Part shown: piece after piece, positions 5,192-6,157 of the stretch
How positions within the stretch are numbered: position 1 is the first letter of the stretch
Layout of the letters: each line of letters opens with the position of its first letter
Source of the DNA: Planctomycetota bacterium
GTDB taxonomy: Bacteria > Planctomycetota > Brocadiia > SM23-32
Length of the DNA: 6,157 bases
Assembly: GCA_030604585.1 (NCBI GenBank)
Contig: JAUVVP010000136.1
Span: forward strand, 1 to 6,157
Reading direction: 5' to 3'
Program-made: the position numbers and the translations under genes
The notes under the pieces: generated by a model
Told to the model about the DNA's origin: nothing
Seen by the model: the letters and a program-made list of their open reading frames with translations, nothing else
Databases searched by the model: none

Positions 5192-5773
5192 ATGAGCAAG
5201 AAGATCATGATCGTCTGCGGGAGCCCGCGCAAGCAGGGCAACACCAATCGCATAGTCGGCTGGGTGGCCGACGCCGCGCGGGGGGCGGGCGCCGAGGTCG
5301 AAGTCATTGACGCTGCCCACCTGGACTACCGGACCAACGGCTGCATCGGCTGCATGGGCTGCCAGAAGAGCGAGGAGTACAGGTGCGTCGTAGATGACGA
5401 AGCCGCCCCGATCATCGCCCGCATGCCCGAGGCCGACGCCGTGGTCCTGGCCTCCCCGGTCTACTGGCACGGTCCCACGGCCCAGCTGAAGATGCTGGCG
5501 GACCGCATGTTCTCCCTCATCAAGGTCAGCAGCTTCCCGTTCCCCACGCCATTCGAGAAGACCACCCTCGCACTGATCGGGACGGGTGCCGGTCCCATGG
5601 ACGACGGCCTCGACCTGCTCGAGGAGGTGTTCAAGAGGACCGCGACGGGACTGCAACTCCCGTTCGAGTCCCTCCTCGTCCCCTTGACGCCGGAAGACCC
5701 CGAAGACCTCGAGGGCAACGCGGAGGTCAGGGAGAGGGCCGCTGCCTTCGGCCGCAAGCTGGCCGGCGCATGA
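5192..5773 (+). CDS. Iron-sulfur flavoprotein / NAD(P)H-dependent FMN reductase-like, flavodoxin fold
   Basis: This 193-residue cytoplasmic redox protein has a flavodoxin-like fold. The FMN phosphate loop is GSPRKQGNTNRIV (residues 10-22). A second flavin-contacting loop is SPVYWHGPTAQLKMLADR (about 90-107). Between them is a compact cysteine motif, C51-x2-C54-x2-C57-x7-C65 (GCIGCMGC then RC). It matches the CX2CX2CX4-7C spacing that binds a 4Fe-4S cluster in the iron-sulfur flavoprotein (Isf) family; the last Cys is followed by VVDDE as is common in the group. The start is ATG 5192, with GGGGAG about eight bases upstream. It lies 101 bases after the oxidoreductase in the same direction, beyond a hairpin. 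Likely roles are electron transfer, oxygen or quinone reduction, or FMN reduction. The physiological partner is unknown, and in relatives the cluster is not always present. Confidence 0.88.
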   Translation: MSKKIMIVCGSPRKQGNTNRIVGWVADAARGAGAEVEVIDAAHLDYRTNGCIGCMGCQKSEEYRCVVDDEAAPIIARMPEADAVVLASPVYWHGPTAQLKMLADRMFSLIKVSSFPFPTPFEKTTLALIGTGAGPMDDGLDLLEEVFKRTATGLQLPFESLLVPLTPEDPEDLEGNAEVRERAAAFGRKLAGA

Positions 5774-5824
5774 CTCAGCCACCCGAAGGAGATGGGGCGC
5801 GGCAGCGCTGCCTTGTGCAACTCG

Positions 5825-5876
5825 GCCCTACTTCGCCCTGCTCCGCGCTATCGCGCTCTGCAGGGCTACGAAGGGC
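5825..5876. repeat. Imperfect hairpin, possible terminator or REP-like element
   Basis: The outer arms GCCCT/AGGGC (5825-5829 and 5872-5876), middle arms CCCTGC/GCAGGG (5836-5841 and 5860-5865) and inner arms GCGC/GCGC (5845-5848 and 5853-5856, loop TATC) stack into one long stem with mismatches around TTCG/CTACGAAG. It starts 52 bases after the flavoprotein stop and could end that transcript, though no T run follows. Confidence 0.5.
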
Positions 5877-5878
5877 GG

Positions 5879-5982
5879 CCATCGCCTTCGCCCTCTGTTC
5901 TGCGCCTGAACAACGCTGCGCGATCGGCAAGAGGGCCTGTCCTCCGTAGCTGCGAGCCCCAGCGAGGGGCGAAGGAGGATGG
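5879..5982. repeat. Nested inverted repeat, REP/MITE-like
   Basis: The outer arm CCATCGCCTTCGCCCTC (5879-5895) nearly matches the reverse complement of 5964-5982. Nested at the right is a second hairpin: TCCTCC (5940-5945) with GGAGGA (5974-5979), and inside it GCCCC (5956-5960) with GGGGC (5966-5970) over AGCGA. The two foldings share the right arm, so they exclude each other. No ORF accounts for it. Confidence 0.45.
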
Positions 5983-6005
5983 TCGGCCGGATCGGACACG
6001 GTTAG

Positions 6006-6033
6006 AACACTTCGCGGCCTCCGTGGCGGGGTT
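6006..6033 (-). repeat. Degenerate dispersed repeat, copy 2
   Basis: Read on the minus strand, it begins AACCCCGCCACGGAGG and ends CCGCGAAGTGTT. It matches both ends and the CGGAGG block of the 597-631 repeat, with an internal shortening of about a dozen bases. It is on the opposite strand from copy 1. Confidence 0.35.
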
Positions 6034-6082
6034 GCCCTCCGAAGTATCCGAAGCGATCCCGCAGGCCGTATAGAGCCCCGAC

Positions 6083-6114
6083 GCCCTCGCCTGCGGGTCC
6101 GCCGTAGGCGGGGC
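6083..6114. repeat. GC-rich hairpin
   Basis: GCCC (6083-6086) pairs with GGGC (6111-6114), CGCCT (6088-6092) with AGGCG (6106-6110), and GCGG (6093-6096) with CCGC (6099-6102), leaving small bulges. It is the third stem-loop in the terminal region. Similar CGCCTGC...GTAGGCG hairpins are common between genes of GC-rich environmental bacteria, by recollection. Confidence 0.45.
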
Positions 6115-6157
6115 AGCCGGCCGTTCCTGTTCGAGATCGACGCCCCCTACTGCGACG

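Larger units (their letters stand above)
5774..6157. other. Noncoding terminal region rich in inverted repeats
   Basis: No convincing gene follows the flavoprotein. The open frames here (5792-6073 plus and 5775-5999 minus) are composed mostly of Arg, Ala, Pro and Ser and lie across inverted repeats. The region holds a 52-base imperfect hairpin (5825-5876), a nested inverted repeat (5879-5982), a degenerate dispersed repeat (6006-6033) and a third hairpin (6083-6114). The last 37 bases could encode FLFEIDAPYCD in one frame, but no supported start is seen. Confidence 0.6.

Noticed and set aside
6022..6157. Possible start of a gene at the right edge, reading FLFEIDAPYCD in its last codons
   Set aside because: The last residues look natural, but the upstream part is Arg-rich hairpin sequence, the only in-frame start (a GTG near 6022) lacks a ribosome binding site, and the window ends too soon to judge.

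Overview
The window is bacterial DNA of high GC content. Sampled coding lines of the large right-hand genes run at about 70-80% GC, and most spacers at about 60-65%. The gene mix fits a free-living, metagenome-type bacterium: a Gfo/Idh/MocA sugar oxidoreductase, an iron-sulfur flavoprotein, a small HD nucleotidase, a gate-domain membrane protein, and an uncharacterised protein with a winged-helix-like C-terminus. The style recalls Armatimonadota, Planctomycetota or related candidate phyla, but nothing here fixes the phylum. No rRNA, tRNA, CRISPR array, transposase or integrase gene was found.

Layout. At 5-556 (+) lies a conserved uncharacterised protein, possibly cut at its 5' end. The stretch 557-999 is mostly noncoding. 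It holds a degenerate repeat, small hairpins and a candidate 31-residue membrane peptide on the minus strand (734-829). Next is an island of clearly lower GC (about 50%) carrying one minus-strand gene (1000-1644) for a HEPN-fold protein with an intact RNxxxH motif. A 429-base spacer (1645-2073) follows, with one weak minus-strand ORF. An HD-domain 5'-deoxynucleotidase-like gene (2074-2664, minus) is divergent from a two-repeat gate-domain membrane protein (2877-3878, plus). The plus strand continues with a Gfo/Idh/MocA dehydrogenase (4020-5090), a terminator-like hairpin, and an iron-sulfur flavoprotein (5192-5773). The last 384 bases hold nested imperfect inverted repeats and no convincing gene.

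The most interesting structure is a 30-base direct repeat (942-971 and 2070-2099; 26 of 30 identical, including a 17-base exact core). One copy is the 3' end of the HD gene with its stop codon. The other lies about 1.1 kb away, just beyond the end of the low-GC HEPN gene. This is the layout left when an element integrates into the 3' end of a gene and rebuilds it. The HEPN gene may therefore be cargo of a very small integrated cassette. No recombinase is present, so this is an inference.

Functional links are modest. The HD nucleotidase and the gate-domain protein share a divergent 212-base control region and could both touch nucleoside metabolism. The dehydrogenase and the flavoprotein run in the same direction but are separated by a terminator-like hairpin. 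The dehydrogenase has its own plausible promoter.
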